Source: Massilia rhizosphaerae
GTDB lineage: Bacteria; Pseudomonadota; Gammaproteobacteria; Burkholderiales; Burkholderiaceae_D
Reading direction: 5' to 3'
Assembly: GCF_016093545.1 (NCBI RefSeq)
Contig: NZ_JADKYX010000005.1
Coordinates: 62,001 to 126,000 of the forward strand
Length of the DNA stretch: 64,000 bases
Below the pieces are notes generated by a model, which was given only the letters and a program-made list of their open reading frames with translations, had not been told where the DNA came from and ran no database searches. The translations under genes and the position numbers were made by a program. The number at the start of each line of letters is the position of its first letter. Within the stretch, counting starts at the first letter, position 1. Below, in pieces: positions 54,618-63,986 of this stretch.

Positions 54618-55112
54618 ATGTCCGCCAAAGGTTTCACGCCCGGCCTGTTCGACCGTCTCATCGAGAGACCCGGCCAGAACCAGGCGGGCACCGTGCCGCG
54701 CGTGTCGCTCGAGGAAATGAAGGATTCGGTGGCGCGCGATCTCGAGGCGCTGCTGAATACCCGTGCCGTGATGCCGCAGGACGCATTGCGGCGCTTTCCC
54801 GAGTGCGCGCGGTCCATCGTCGCGTACGGCCTGCACGATTTCGCGGGCCTGTCGCTGTCGAGCACCGACGACCGCGCCTTCATCTGCAAGAGCCTGGAGG
54901 CGGCGATCGCGCGCCACGAGCCGCGCCTGCGCAACGTGCAGGCCCGGCTCGAGCTGCGCGAGGATGCCGTCAACCGGCTGAATTTTTCGATCACCGCGCT
55001 GATGGTCGTGAGCGCGGCCCACGAGCCGGTGAACTTCGACGCCGTGCTGCAGCCCTCCAGCCAGCATTACACGATCAGCAAGGCACGGCGCCAGGCCGTG
55101 CCGGGAGCCTGA
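54618..55112 (+). CDS. tssE: type VI secretion baseplate protein TssE (gp25-like)
   Basis: 164 aa, 15 bp after hcp. Gp25/lysozyme-like wedge protein recognised by SVARDLEALLNTR, FPECARSIVAYGLHDFAGLS and the C-terminal INxxxRFSI-like VNRLNFSITALMVV. TssE nucleates the sheath on the baseplate. Its stop codon is 1 bp before the TTG start of tssF, indicating coupled translation. Length is normal for the family. Confidence 0.92.
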   Translation: MSAKGFTPGLFDRLIERPGQNQAGTVPRVSLEEMKDSVARDLEALLNTRAVMPQDALRRFPECARSIVAYGLHDFAGLSLSSTDDRAFICKSLEAAIARHEPRLRNVQARLELREDAVNRLNFSITALMVVSAAHEPVNFDAVLQPSSQHYTISKARRQAVPGA

Positions 55113-55113
55113 G

Positions 55114-56955
55114 TTGGACCAGTTATTACCGTATTACGAGCAGGAGCTCGGCTTCCTGCGCCGCCACGCGCGCGAATTCTCCGAACGCTATCCCAAGATC
55201 GCCGGCAAGCTCCTGATCGGTGGCGAGGTGTGCGAAGACCCGCACATCGAACGCATGATCGAATCGTTCGCCCTGCTGAACTCGCGCATCGCCAAGCGCC
55301 TGGACGACGATTACCCCGAATTCACCGAGGCGCTGTTCGAAGTGCTGTACCCGCACTACCTGCGCCCGTTTCCGTCCTGCTCGATCGCGCGCATGGACTT
55401 CGGCGCGGCCGCCGCGCAGCCCGGCGCCGCGGGCGTCATCCCGCGCGGCACGCAGCTCGCCACGCGTCCCGTGCGCGGCGCGCCGTGCACCTTCCGCACC
55501 GCCTACGATGTGACGGTGGCCCCGCTGGCGCTGGCGCGCGCCCGCTTCGACGCCATCCTCGACGCGCCCGACGCCGTGCGGCCGCCGCCGCAAGCCACGT
55601 CGGCGCTCGCGATCACGCTGTCCGCGACGGGCGCCGCGCCGGTCGCGGCACTGAAACTGGCGAGCCTGCGCGTATTCATCGACGGCGAACCGTCGTTCTG
55701 CGCGGCGCTGCGCGACGCCCTGTTCATGCGCGCCGTGTGCGCCTACGTCGAGGCCGACGGCAACGGCCGCTGGATGCCGTTGAATGCCATCCCGCTGCGC
55801 CCGGCGGGGTTCGGCGAGGACGAGTCGCTGATCGATTTCCCGGCGCGCTCGCACACCGCGTACCGGCTGCTGACCGAATACTTTTGCTTCCCCGAGAAGT
55901 TCAACTTCTTCGACATCGACCTGGCCGCGCTGACCGCCGTGCTGCCGCAGGGGACGCGCACCATCACGCTGCACCTGGCGCTGTCCGGCCTGCGCGCCGA
56001 TTCGAACGCGGCGCGCATGCTCGGCACGCTGTCCGCGACGAACCTGCTGCTGGGCTGCACGCCCGTCGTGAACCTGTTCCGCCAGCGCGGCGAACCGATC
56101 CGGCTGACTCACACGACGGCCAGCTACCCGGTGCTGGCGGACGCGCGGCGCGCCTTCGCGTTCGAAGTGCAATCCATCGACAGCGTGCGCCTCGTGCGCC
56201 AGACGCCGCAGGGCGAATCCATCGTCGAATTCCGGCCCTTCTATTCGCTGCGCCACGGCCAGGCGCCGGACAAGAGCGGGCATTACTGGATCATGCGGCG
56301 CGACGAACTGCTGGCCGAGAAAAGCCCCGGCTACGAGACGCAGATCTCGCTCGTCGACATCGATTTCGATCCGGCCAACGTCGAAACGGACACGCTCAGC
56401 ATCGAACTGACGTGCACCAACCGCGACCTGCCCGCGCAGCTCGCGTACGGCGTGCGCGGGGGCGACCTGTTCCTCGCGGGCGGGTCGACCGTGCAATCCA
56501 TCGGCTTCCTGCGCAAGCCCACGCCGTCGTACCGCTTCGAGCGGGGACGCGGCGCGCACTGGCGGCTGATCTCGCACCTGTCGCTGAACCATTTGTCGCT
56601 GTCCGGCGGCGGCATCGCCGCGTTCCGCGAGATGCTCGCGCTGTACGACCTGCCGCGCTCCCCGGCGTCGCAGCGCCAGATCGGCGGCGTCCTCGCCGTC
56701 GAGCACCGCGCGGCGACGGCCTGGCTGGCGGGCAATCCGTTCGCCTGCATGGTGCGCGGCATCGAGGTGCGCCTGACGATCGACGAGGAGGCGTTCGTGG
56801 GCAGCGGCGTCGACGCGTTCGCCCACATCGTCGAGCGCTTCCTCGGCCTGTACGTGCACGCCAACAGCTTCACGCAACTCGTGATCGTTTCGAACAAGAC
56901 CGGAGGAGAGCTGCTGCGATGCACGCCACGAAGCGGCGATTTGAGCCTGCTGTAA
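55114..56955 (+). CDS. tssF: type VI secretion baseplate protein TssF
   Basis: 613 aa. The start is TTG at 55114, fixed by the family N-terminus (MDQLLPYYEQELGFLRRHAR) and GGGAG in the tssE end. Conserved parts: ERYPKIAGKLLIGGEVCEDP, FALLNSRIAKRLDDDYPEFT, LFEVLYPHYLRPFPSCSIAR, YRLLTEYFCFPEKFNFFDID, and C-terminal FVGSGVDAFAHIVERFLGLY. TssF forms the baseplate wedge with TssG and TssE and contacts TssK. The gene overlaps tssG by 37 bp. Confidence 0.95.
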   Translation: MDQLLPYYEQELGFLRRHAREFSERYPKIAGKLLIGGEVCEDPHIERMIESFALLNSRIAKRLDDDYPEFTEALFEVLYPHYLRPFPSCSIARMDFGAAAAQPGAAGVIPRGTQLATRPVRGAPCTFRTAYDVTVAPLALARARFDAILDAPDAVRPPPQATSALAITLSATGAAPVAALKLASLRVFIDGEPSFCAALRDALFMRAVCAYVEADGNGRWMPLNAIPLRPAGFGEDESLIDFPARSHTAYRLLTEYFCFPEKFNFFDIDLAALTAVLPQGTRTITLHLALSGLRADSNAARMLGTLSATNLLLGCTPVVNLFRQRGEPIRLTHTTASYPVLADARRAFAFEVQSIDSVRLVRQTPQGESIVEFRPFYSLRHGQAPDKSGHYWIMRRDELLAEKSPGYETQISLVDIDFDPANVETDTLSIELTCTNRDLPAQLAYGVRGGDLFLAGGSTVQSIGFLRKPTPSYRFERGRGAHWRLISHLSLNHLSLSGGGIAAFREMLALYDLPRSPASQRQIGGVLAVEHRAATAWLAGNPFACMVRGIEVRLTIDEEAFVGSGVDAFAHIVERFLGLYVHANSFTQLVIVSNKTGGELLRCTPRSGDLSLL

Positions 56956-57998
56956 TCGAGCGGCTGTTCGCGCAGCCGTACCGCTTCCAGTATTTCCAGG
57001 CCGTGCGCATGATCGAGCTGTGGCTGCGCCGGCGCGGCATGCCGGAGGACGGGCTGCTGCCGAACTTCCTGCGTTTTTCGAATTCGACGTCGCTCGCGTT
57101 CCCGGCCAGCGAGATCGAGGCCCTGCAGCCGGAGCCGCGCGCCGTCGCACCGACAAGCGCCGCGCTGGCCGCCGCGCTGGCGTCGTCCGAGCTGCGCTAC
57201 GTGCGCCTGACGCCCACTTTCATGGGCCTGCTGGGTTCGAGCGGCGCGCTGCCCGCCCATTACACGGAGCGCGTGGCGGCGCAGCAGATCGCCGAACGGG
57301 ACGACGGCCCGCGCGCCTTCCTCGACACGTTTTCCAACCGCACGCTGGCCCTGTTCTACGAGGCCTGGCGCAAATATCGGCTGGAGCTGAAATACGGCGG
57401 CCGCAAGGACGGCTTCTTGCCGCTGCTGCTGGCGCTGGCGGGAATGGGGCATGCGTCGCTGCGGCGGCGCCTGTCCGACCACGGCACTGGTGTGCTGGAC
57501 GAATCCGTCGCGTACTTCGCCGCCGCGCTGCGCCAGCGGCCCGCGTCCGGCGTGCAGATCGCGCGCGTGCTGTCCGAGTACTTCGGCCAGGACGTGCGCG
57601 CCGAACAGTTCGTCGGCCGCTGGTACGACGTGCCCGCCGCCCAGCAGACGGCGCTCGGCCTGGGCAACGCCACCCTGGGCGGTGGCGCGCTGGCCGGCAC
57701 GCGCGTGTGGCAGCGCGACCTGCGCCTGCGCCTCGTCATCGGGCCGCTGGACCTGCAGGCCTATGAATCGTTCCTGCCGGGCGGCCGCGCGGCGCGCGCG
57801 CTGGCGCACATGGTCACCATGTTCACCGGGCTGTCCCTCGAATACGAGGTGCGGCTCGTGCTGCGCGCGTCGCACGTGCGCGGCGTCGCGCTGGGCGATG
57901 CGCGGGCCGGCGCGCGCCTGGGCTGGGACGGGTTCCTCGTCGACGGCCCGCAAACGCGCGACCGCGCCGACGTCCATTACGACATCCATGCCGCCTGA
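56919..57998 (+). CDS. tssG: type VI secretion baseplate protein TssG
   Basis: 359 aa from the ATG at 56919 within the tssF end, with GGAGGAG about 8 nt upstream. TssG segments: IERLFAQPYRFQYFQAVRMI, LRFSNSTSLAFPASEIEALQ, VRLTPTFMGLLGSSGALPAH, FLDTFSNRTLALFYEAWRKY and FVGRWYDVPAAQQTALGLGN. TssG, with two TssF copies, makes the baseplate wedge core. The 37-bp overlap with tssF points to translational coupling, which fixes stoichiometry. The frame is open far upstream through tssF, but only this start fits family length. Confidence 0.94.
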   Translation: MHATKRRFEPAVIERLFAQPYRFQYFQAVRMIELWLRRRGMPEDGLLPNFLRFSNSTSLAFPASEIEALQPEPRAVAPTSAALAAALASSELRYVRLTPTFMGLLGSSGALPAHYTERVAAQQIAERDDGPRAFLDTFSNRTLALFYEAWRKYRLELKYGGRKDGFLPLLLALAGMGHASLRRRLSDHGTGVLDESVAYFAAALRQRPASGVQIARVLSEYFGQDVRAEQFVGRWYDVPAAQQTALGLGNATLGGGALAGTRVWQRDLRLRLVIGPLDLQAYESFLPGGRAARALAHMVTMFTGLSLEYEVRLVLRASHVRGVALGDARAGARLGWDGFLVDGPQTRDRADVHYDIHAA

Positions 57999-58026
57999 CG
58001 GCGTGCCCACCACTCTAGGAGACTCG

Positions 58027-60636
58027 ATGAGCATTAACCTGAAAACCCTGATCGGCAAACTGGACGACGCCTGCCGCACGGCCGCCACGCGGGCGGCCGG
58101 CCTGTGCGTGTCGCTCGGCCAGTACGAGGTCGACATCGAGCACCTGCTGCTGGCATTGCTCGAACAGCCGGCCTGCGACGTGGCCGTCATCGCGCGCCGC
58201 TGCGACGTCTCGCTCGAACGGCTCGAAGCCGACCTGCACGCGGAAATCGCCGGCTTCAAGAGCGGCAACACGCGCACGCCGGTGTTTTCCGAGCGCCTGC
58301 CGAAGCTGTTCGAGCACGCGTGGCTGATCGCCTCGCTCGACCTGCGCGCGGGACGCCAGGCCGCGATCCGCAGCGGCCACCTGCTGCAGGCCCTGTTGAA
58401 TTCGCCCGAGCTGTCGCAGCTGGCGCACCGGGCGTCGCCGCAGTTCGCCCGGTTCGACCTGGACCGCATCAAGCACCAGTTCGACGACGTCACGGCCGGC
58501 TCCGACGAAGCGCCGGCGGTCGCGGAGGTGGCCGTGCAGGACGAAGGCGCCGACCCGGTGGGCGAGCTGCGGCGCGAACAGGCCGCGAAGACGCCGGCGC
58601 TGGACCAGTTCACGACGAACCTGACGCAGCGCGCGCGCGACGGCAAGGTCGATCCGGTGATCGGACGCGACGCGGAAATCCGCCAGCTCGTCGACATCCT
58701 CATGCGCCGGCGCCAGAACAATCCGATCCTGACGGGCGAGGCGGGCGTGGGCAAGACGGCCGTCGTCGAAGGCCTCGCGCTGCGGGTCGCGCAGGGCGAC
58801 GTGCCCGAGGTGCTGAAAGGCGTGGAGATCCACGTGCTGGACCTCGGGCTGCTGCAGGCCGGCGCCAGCGTCAAGGGCGAGTTCGAGAACCGCCTCAAGA
58901 ACACCATCGACGAAGTGAAAAAAAGCCCGCACCCGATCATCCTGTTCATCGACGAGGCGCACACGATGATCGGCGCGGGCGGCCAGGCGGGCCAGAACGA
59001 TGCGGCGAACCTGCTGAAACCCGCGCTGGCGCGCGGCGAACTGCGCACGATCGCGGCGACCACGTGGAGCGAGTACAAGAAATATTTCGAGAAGGACCCG
59101 GCGCTGGCGCGGCGCTTCCAGGTCGTGAAAGTGGAAGAACCGAGCGAGGAACTCGCCTGCGCCATGCTGCGCGGGATGGCGCCGTTGATGGAGCAGCATT
59201 TCAACGTCCGCATCCACGACGAGGCCATCACGGAAGCCGTGCGCCTGTCGCACCGCTACATCAGCGGCCGCCAGCTGCCCGACAAGGCCATCGGCGTGCT
59301 GGACACCGCCTGCGCCAAGGTGGCGCTGGGTCGCGACGCGGCGCCGGCCCGCATCGAGGACCTCACGCGCCGGCTGGAGCGTCTCGATGCGGAACGGGCC
59401 GCGCTGGAGCGCGAGCAGGCGGCGGGGGAGGGCGCGCACGATGCGCGCCTCGGCGAGCTGCTGGCCGCGCGCGGCGCCGCCGAGGACGAACTGGCGACCT
59501 TGCGCGCGCGCTGGGAGCGGGAACGGGACCTCGTCCAGCGCATCCGCGAGGCAGTCGATGCGCGCGGCCTGCGCGCGGAACTGCAGGCCGTGCAGGGCGA
59601 GGCGCCGCTGGTGCCGCTGCAGGTGGACGGCCACGTCGTCGCCGGCATCGTCGCCGGCTGGACCGGCATCCCGCTCGGCAAGATGGTGAAGGACGAGATC
59701 CACACGGTGTTGAACCTGCGCGACCTGCTGGAGGCGCGCGTGCTGGGCCAGCCGCATGCGATCGAGGCCGTCGCGCAGCGCGTGCGCACCGCGCGCGCGA
59801 ACCTGGACGACCCGAACAAGCCGCAGGGCGTATTCCTGTTCGTGGGGCCGTCCGGCGTCGGCAAGACCGAGACGGCGCTGGCGCTGGCGGACGTGCTGTA
59901 CGGGGGCGAGCGCAAGCTCGTCACCATCAACATGAGCGAGTACCAGGAAGCGCACAGCGTCTCCGGCCTGAAAGGCTCGCCGCCGGGCTATGTCGGCTAC
60001 GGCGAGGGCGGCGTGCTGACGGAGGCCGTGCGGCGCAATCCGTACAGCGTGGTGCTGCTCGACGAAGTGGAGAAGGCGCATCCGGACGTGCTGGAGCTGT
60101 TCTTCCAGGTGTTCGACAAGGGCGTGCTGGACGACGCGGAGGGCCGCGAAGTCGACTTCCGCAACACGATCATCATTCTCACGTCGAACGTCGCGTCCAG
60201 CACCTTGATGCAGGCCTGCCTGAACCAGGCGCCCGAGGACGTGCCGGCGGCGGACGAGCTGGAAGCGCTGATCCGCCCGGCCCTCGTCAAGCAGTTCAAG
60301 CCCGCGTTCCTGGGCCGGCTGAAGGTGGTGCCGTTCTATCCGATCCCGGACGACGTGCTGGCGGGGATCATCGAACTGAAGCTGGAGCGCATCGGGCGGC
60401 GCGTGGCCGCGAACCACAAGGCGGCGTTCGCCTACGACGACGCGCTGGTGGACGCCGTGCTGGCCCGCTGCACGGAAGTCGATTCAGGCGCGCGCAACGT
60501 CGACAACATCCTGAACGGCACGCTGCTGCCCCAGGTCGCCGAAGCCGTGCTGGCGCGGATGGCGGAGGGCGCGCCCATCGAACGGATCGCCGTGGGCGCG
60601 GACGGGAACGGGGACTTCACCTACGACATCGTGTAG
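58027..60636 (+). CDS. clpV: type VI secretion AAA+ ATPase ClpV (TssH)
   Basis: 869 aa from the ATG at 58027, where the ClpV N-domain begins (MSINLKTLIGKLDDACRTAA). Two AAA+ modules: first Walker A GEAGVGKT (237-244) and Walker B ILFIDEAH (Asp309-Glu310); a coiled-coil middle region (~415-530, Arg/Glu/Ala-rich); second Walker A GPSGVGKT (607-614) and Walker B VVLLDEVEKAHP (Asp679-Glu680). The N-terminal domain binds the TssB/TssC helix; ClpV disassembles contracted sheaths for reuse. It is the last gene of the tss operon here. TAGGAGA precedes the start. The length is typical of ClpV rather than ClpB. Confidence 0.96.
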   Translation: MSINLKTLIGKLDDACRTAATRAAGLCVSLGQYEVDIEHLLLALLEQPACDVAVIARRCDVSLERLEADLHAEIAGFKSGNTRTPVFSERLPKLFEHAWLIASLDLRAGRQAAIRSGHLLQALLNSPELSQLAHRASPQFARFDLDRIKHQFDDVTAGSDEAPAVAEVAVQDEGADPVGELRREQAAKTPALDQFTTNLTQRARDGKVDPVIGRDAEIRQLVDILMRRRQNNPILTGEAGVGKTAVVEGLALRVAQGDVPEVLKGVEIHVLDLGLLQAGASVKGEFENRLKNTIDEVKKSPHPIILFIDEAHTMIGAGGQAGQNDAANLLKPALARGELRTIAATTWSEYKKYFEKDPALARRFQVVKVEEPSEELACAMLRGMAPLMEQHFNVRIHDEAITEAVRLSHRYISGRQLPDKAIGVLDTACAKVALGRDAAPARIEDLTRRLERLDAERAALEREQAAGEGAHDARLGELLAARGAAEDELATLRARWERERDLVQRIREAVDARGLRAELQAVQGEAPLVPLQVDGHVVAGIVAGWTGIPLGKMVKDEIHTVLNLRDLLEARVLGQPHAIEAVAQRVRTARANLDDPNKPQGVFLFVGPSGVGKTETALALADVLYGGERKLVTINMSEYQEAHSVSGLKGSPPGYVGYGEGGVLTEAVRRNPYSVVLLDEVEKAHPDVLELFFQVFDKGVLDDAEGREVDFRNTIIILTSNVASSTLMQACLNQAPEDVPAADELEALIRPALVKQFKPAFLGRLKVVPFYPIPDDVLAGIIELKLERIGRRVAANHKAAFAYDDALVDAVLARCTEVDSGARNVDNILNGTLLPQVAEAVLARMAEGAPIERIAVGADGNGDFTYDIV

Positions 60637-60938
60637 CGGCCGGCGCCGCCCTGGTGGAGATATCGATACCAAGCCAGGTGTGGCGTTTTGTTAACATCGG
60701 GCACGGCCTTCCTGTTCTCGCAGGCAAGCAAAGCCCCCGTCTGCGGGGCATGGGAGGCCAAATTGTACGTAATTAGTAAAAATCATAACGCGGATTAGTT
60801 CCTTTCATTACACAGTCAACTCCTATAATCCAATCGCAATTGTTATCGATATCTAAAACAACTGCCGGCCCCACCCAGGCCGCAGCCCGACAAAACAATC
60901 AAGACACCAGACGACTCGGATTATTGGAGGAGAAGAAG
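60637..60938. promoter_or_regulatory. intergenic between clpV and TBDR 5 with two TATCGATA sites
   Basis: TATCGATA occurs at 60661-60668 and 60844-60851, the first within GATATCGATACC, a CG-centred palindrome of the LacI-operator kind. TATAAT at 60824-60829 could be a -10 box, with no good -35. GCCCC/GGGGC (60732-60748 region) can form a small hairpin. No gene is supported in this stretch. Confidence 0.4.
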
Positions 60939-63911
60939 ATGAATCAGAAATACTACACAGGCCCGCGCATGACGCTGGTCGCACTGGCCCTGTCCCAGGC
61001 CTTTGCCATGCAGGCAATGGCGCAGGAGGCGACCCCGGACAGCAACACCGTCGTCGTCACGGGCATCCGTGCCAGTGCGCAATCGGCCCTGGACATCAAG
61101 AAGAACACGATGGAGGTCGTGGATTCGATCTCTGCGGAAGATATCGGCAAGCTGCCCGATGCGAACGTCGCCGAGACGATGACCCGGGTTCCGGGCGTGA
61201 CGGGCTACCGCTACGGTGGTCAAGCCGCCTCCCCCGCTGGCAACGGCTCTGGCCTGACGATTCGCGGCTTGTCCGGCTTGACCTCCGCCCAGCTCAACGG
61301 CCGCGCCTATTTCACCGCCGGCAGCCGCGAATTCAACATCGAAGATGCGATTCCCGGGATGATTGCCGGGGTGGACGTCTACAAGAACCCGTCGGCCGAA
61401 CACGTGGAGGGCGGGATCGGCGGCCTGGTCAATATCCGCACGCGCAAATCCAGCGATTTCAAAAAATTTACCGCGCAATTCAATGCCGGCGTCAACTACA
61501 ACGAGTTGGAAAAGAAATACGACCCGGACTTGTTCGGCCTGGTGGCCAACCGCTTCAAACTCGGGGGCGGTTCGAGCATTGGCGTGTTGGCGGGCGTTGC
61601 CTATCAAAGGACCGCCGATCGTTCGGACAGCATGCTTGCCAACCGCGGGCCGGACCTGCGCCGCATCGTCCGCGCCGACAGTGCCGAGTATGCCAACATG
61701 GCCGCCGCCAACACCAGCAACAACCCGGCCCTGCCACTGTCGAGCTATGTCGGTAAAAGCGATATCAGCTACCTGGCGCCGGTCCCGACCCTGCCGGTGG
61801 CGGGCACGGTGGGCCCGAACATGCCGAACACGGCCGGTATGACTCCGGAGCAGGTCAGCAACATCATCACCACGCCCGGCGTGTTCACCAACCTGTTCCA
61901 GGAGTCGATCCATCGCCAACGCAAGGGGCTGAACCTGGCGGCGGACTACGTCGTCAATAACACCCTGCGCTTCTACACCGAAGCCAACGATACCGAGTAC
62001 CTGTACCACCAGAAATATCGTTTCATCTGGATCGACCAGGGCACCGCCGGCGGTAGCGGCAACGTGCGCAACCTGCAGACGGCGCCGTTCGCCTTGACCG
62101 AAGGCCTGGCCAACCGCAATCTTAACGGCGGCAGCGATGATGTGCTGAGCACCAAACGCTTCCTGTCGGGTACCTTCCTGAACACCCAGCTGCGTCCATG
62201 GGGCGGCGACGAGCATTCTCCCTACAAGACCTGGAACGTCGCGGGCGGCGCCGATTGGCGACCCACCCCGGCCCTGTCGCTCAAGGCCGACTTGTCCTAT
62301 CTGAAGTCATCCCGCACGCAGGACAATCGCCGCGTCGAGTTTGCTGGAGCGGCAGGCACGTCCTGGGACGTCACCCGCGCGACCAATACCGAACCGCAGC
62401 AACTCGGCATCAGCGGTCCGAGCGTGTCCGATCCGTCGAATTTCGTGTTCAATTGGTATAACAACGGCCCTCATCAGTCGTGGAATGATAAAGGGAAGGC
62501 CGCCGTCTTGAGTGGTGCTTTCACCCCTGAAGATGGGTTCATCTCACGCGTGTCGTTCGGTGTGCGTTACGCTTCCCAGGAGGACCAGTACAGGAACTTC
62601 GGTTTCGGCCTCCCCCTCACCACCGATGGCAAGCCCCTCGCGGCAGACCGGTCGAATGCGATCTCGGTGAGCAGCAAGGCCGGCCAGACGGTGCTCGGTC
62701 CCACCAACTGGATGCAGGGCAAGACCGGGTTCACGAGCCCGTATGTGGTCTACAACCCGGATCTCCTGCTGGGCAACCAGGTGCGAGATCAGTTCCCGAG
62801 TGCCAACATTCCAGCGGAAGGCAGCTGGGCGGAGGCCCTCGATCAGCGCCGCGGCTACAAGGAAAGCACAACGGCGGGATGGCTGAGCGCCGACTTCAAC
62901 GCGCTGGACGAGCGCATCAAGGGTAACGTGGGCGTGCGCGTAGTACGCACCGATCTCACGGCGTACACGAATCTCATGGACCCCACCACCGCGTCGCTGG
63001 CAACGCAGACCAAAACGAACAGCTACACCAACGCACTGCCGACCCTGAACGTCAGCTATGACATTATGAAGGACTTCCTGGTGCGTTTCGGCTATGGTCG
63101 CGGGATCACCCGTCCTGACCCGGGCCTGATCAATCCCAACATCGATCGGGGCAACGGAGGCATCGGTGTGCTCAAGGTGGGCAATCCGAACCTGCGTCCG
63201 CAGGTGGCCGACAGTTTCGACGTGTCGTTCGAGCGCTATTTCAACGCCACGAACTATACGTCGGTCGCCCTGTTCAGAAAGAACATCGACGGCTTCTTCA
63301 ACACAGTGCTCAGCTGCCAGTCGGTCCCCTTCACGCCGGCCTATACGGGCGCCACGCTCAATGGCTGTGACGCCGGCAAATGGAGTGTGCAGCAGCAAGT
63401 CAACGCAGAAAAGGGTTGGGTCAAGGGCGTCGAAGTGGCGGGCCAGTGGTTCTTCGATCCAAGCGCGGGCTGGCTGAATCACTTTGGCGTGTCCGGTTCG
63501 TACACCTACCTCGACTCCGCCAACCCGGTCAACATTGGCACCGCGGCGGCACCGAATATGATCACCACGCAGCAGCCCGCCCTCTCGAAGAACAGCTACA
63601 GCCTCTCGGGCCTGTATGAGGACAACAAGCTGTCGGCCCGCCTGGTCTACACCTGGCGTTCGTCCAACACGCCGTGGGGCTTCGGGACGTCCCCCATGTC
63701 CAACACCTACACGCCGGCGTACGGCATTCTGGACGGTTCGCTCAACTACGCCGTGGACGACCACATGACGCTGTCCTTTAACGCGAGGAACCTTACCAAC
63801 AAAGCTCCCCTCCGCTTCTCCGGCGAAGCCCAGACTTACGAGACTGGCCTCGATTCTCAGCACTTCATCAACGGCCGCGCCTTCAGCCTGAACATGCGCT
63901 ACAAGTTCTGA
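60939..63911 (+). CDS. TonB-dependent outer-membrane receptor (TBDR 5)
   Basis: 990 aa from the ATG at 60939, with GGAGGAGAAG upstream and a signal peptide (MTLVALALSQAFAMQAMAQ); the frame is open to 60840, but that part lacks features. Plug motifs: NTVVVTGIRASAQSALDIKK, VDSISAEDIGKLPDANVAET, MTRVPGVTGYRYGG, GLTIRGLSGLTSAQLNGRAY, AEHVEGGIGGLVNIRTRKSS. The barrel ends GRAFSLNMRYKF. It uses A/T-ending codons more than other genes in the window, hinting at a different history. No enzyme gene accompanies it here; its partners are probably beyond the right edge. Ligand unknown. Confidence 0.92.
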   Translation: MNQKYYTGPRMTLVALALSQAFAMQAMAQEATPDSNTVVVTGIRASAQSALDIKKNTMEVVDSISAEDIGKLPDANVAETMTRVPGVTGYRYGGQAASPAGNGSGLTIRGLSGLTSAQLNGRAYFTAGSREFNIEDAIPGMIAGVDVYKNPSAEHVEGGIGGLVNIRTRKSSDFKKFTAQFNAGVNYNELEKKYDPDLFGLVANRFKLGGGSSIGVLAGVAYQRTADRSDSMLANRGPDLRRIVRADSAEYANMAAANTSNNPALPLSSYVGKSDISYLAPVPTLPVAGTVGPNMPNTAGMTPEQVSNIITTPGVFTNLFQESIHRQRKGLNLAADYVVNNTLRFYTEANDTEYLYHQKYRFIWIDQGTAGGSGNVRNLQTAPFALTEGLANRNLNGGSDDVLSTKRFLSGTFLNTQLRPWGGDEHSPYKTWNVAGGADWRPTPALSLKADLSYLKSSRTQDNRRVEFAGAAGTSWDVTRATNTEPQQLGISGPSVSDPSNFVFNWYNNGPHQSWNDKGKAAVLSGAFTPEDGFISRVSFGVRYASQEDQYRNFGFGLPLTTDGKPLAADRSNAISVSSKAGQTVLGPTNWMQGKTGFTSPYVVYNPDLLLGNQVRDQFPSANIPAEGSWAEALDQRRGYKESTTAGWLSADFNALDERIKGNVGVRVVRTDLTAYTNLMDPTTASLATQTKTNSYTNALPTLNVSYDIMKDFLVRFGYGRGITRPDPGLINPNIDRGNGGIGVLKVGNPNLRPQVADSFDVSFERYFNATNYTSVALFRKNIDGFFNTVLSCQSVPFTPAYTGATLNGCDAGKWSVQQQVNAEKGWVKGVEVAGQWFFDPSAGWLNHFGVSGSYTYLDSANPVNIGTAAAPNMITTQQPALSKNSYSLSGLYEDNKLSARLVYTWRSSNTPWGFGTSPMSNTYTPAYGILDGSLNYAVDDHMTLSFNARNLTNKAPLRFSGEAQTYETGLDSQHFINGRAFSLNMRYKF

Positions 63912-63922
63912 TCACGGCAAGC

Positions 63923-63969
63923 ACCGGCACGACCGTCCGCATCCGCGGCCGGCCGTGCCGGTTTTTTTT
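63923..63969 (+). terminator. rho-independent terminator after TBDR 5
   Basis: ACCGGCACG (63923-63931) pairs with CGTGCCGGT (63954-63962), followed by a run of eight T residues (63962-63969). Confidence 0.85.
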
Positions 63970-63986
63970 GGGGGGAATACCGATCA

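Noticed and set aside
55230..56918. N-terminal extension of TssG through tssF
   Set aside because: This stretch is the shadow of tssF; the TssG family start with GGAGGAG is at 56919.
57451..58026. N-terminal extension of ClpV through the tssG gene
   Set aside because: It is out of frame with tssG, which is well supported, and the ClpV N-domain begins at 58027 with a good ribosome site.
48964..60636. Reading the tss genes as a contractile phage tail or eCIS/pyocin
   Set aside because: TssK, TssL, Hcp and ClpV together are specific to T6SS; no tail fibre, tape-measure or lysis genes are present.
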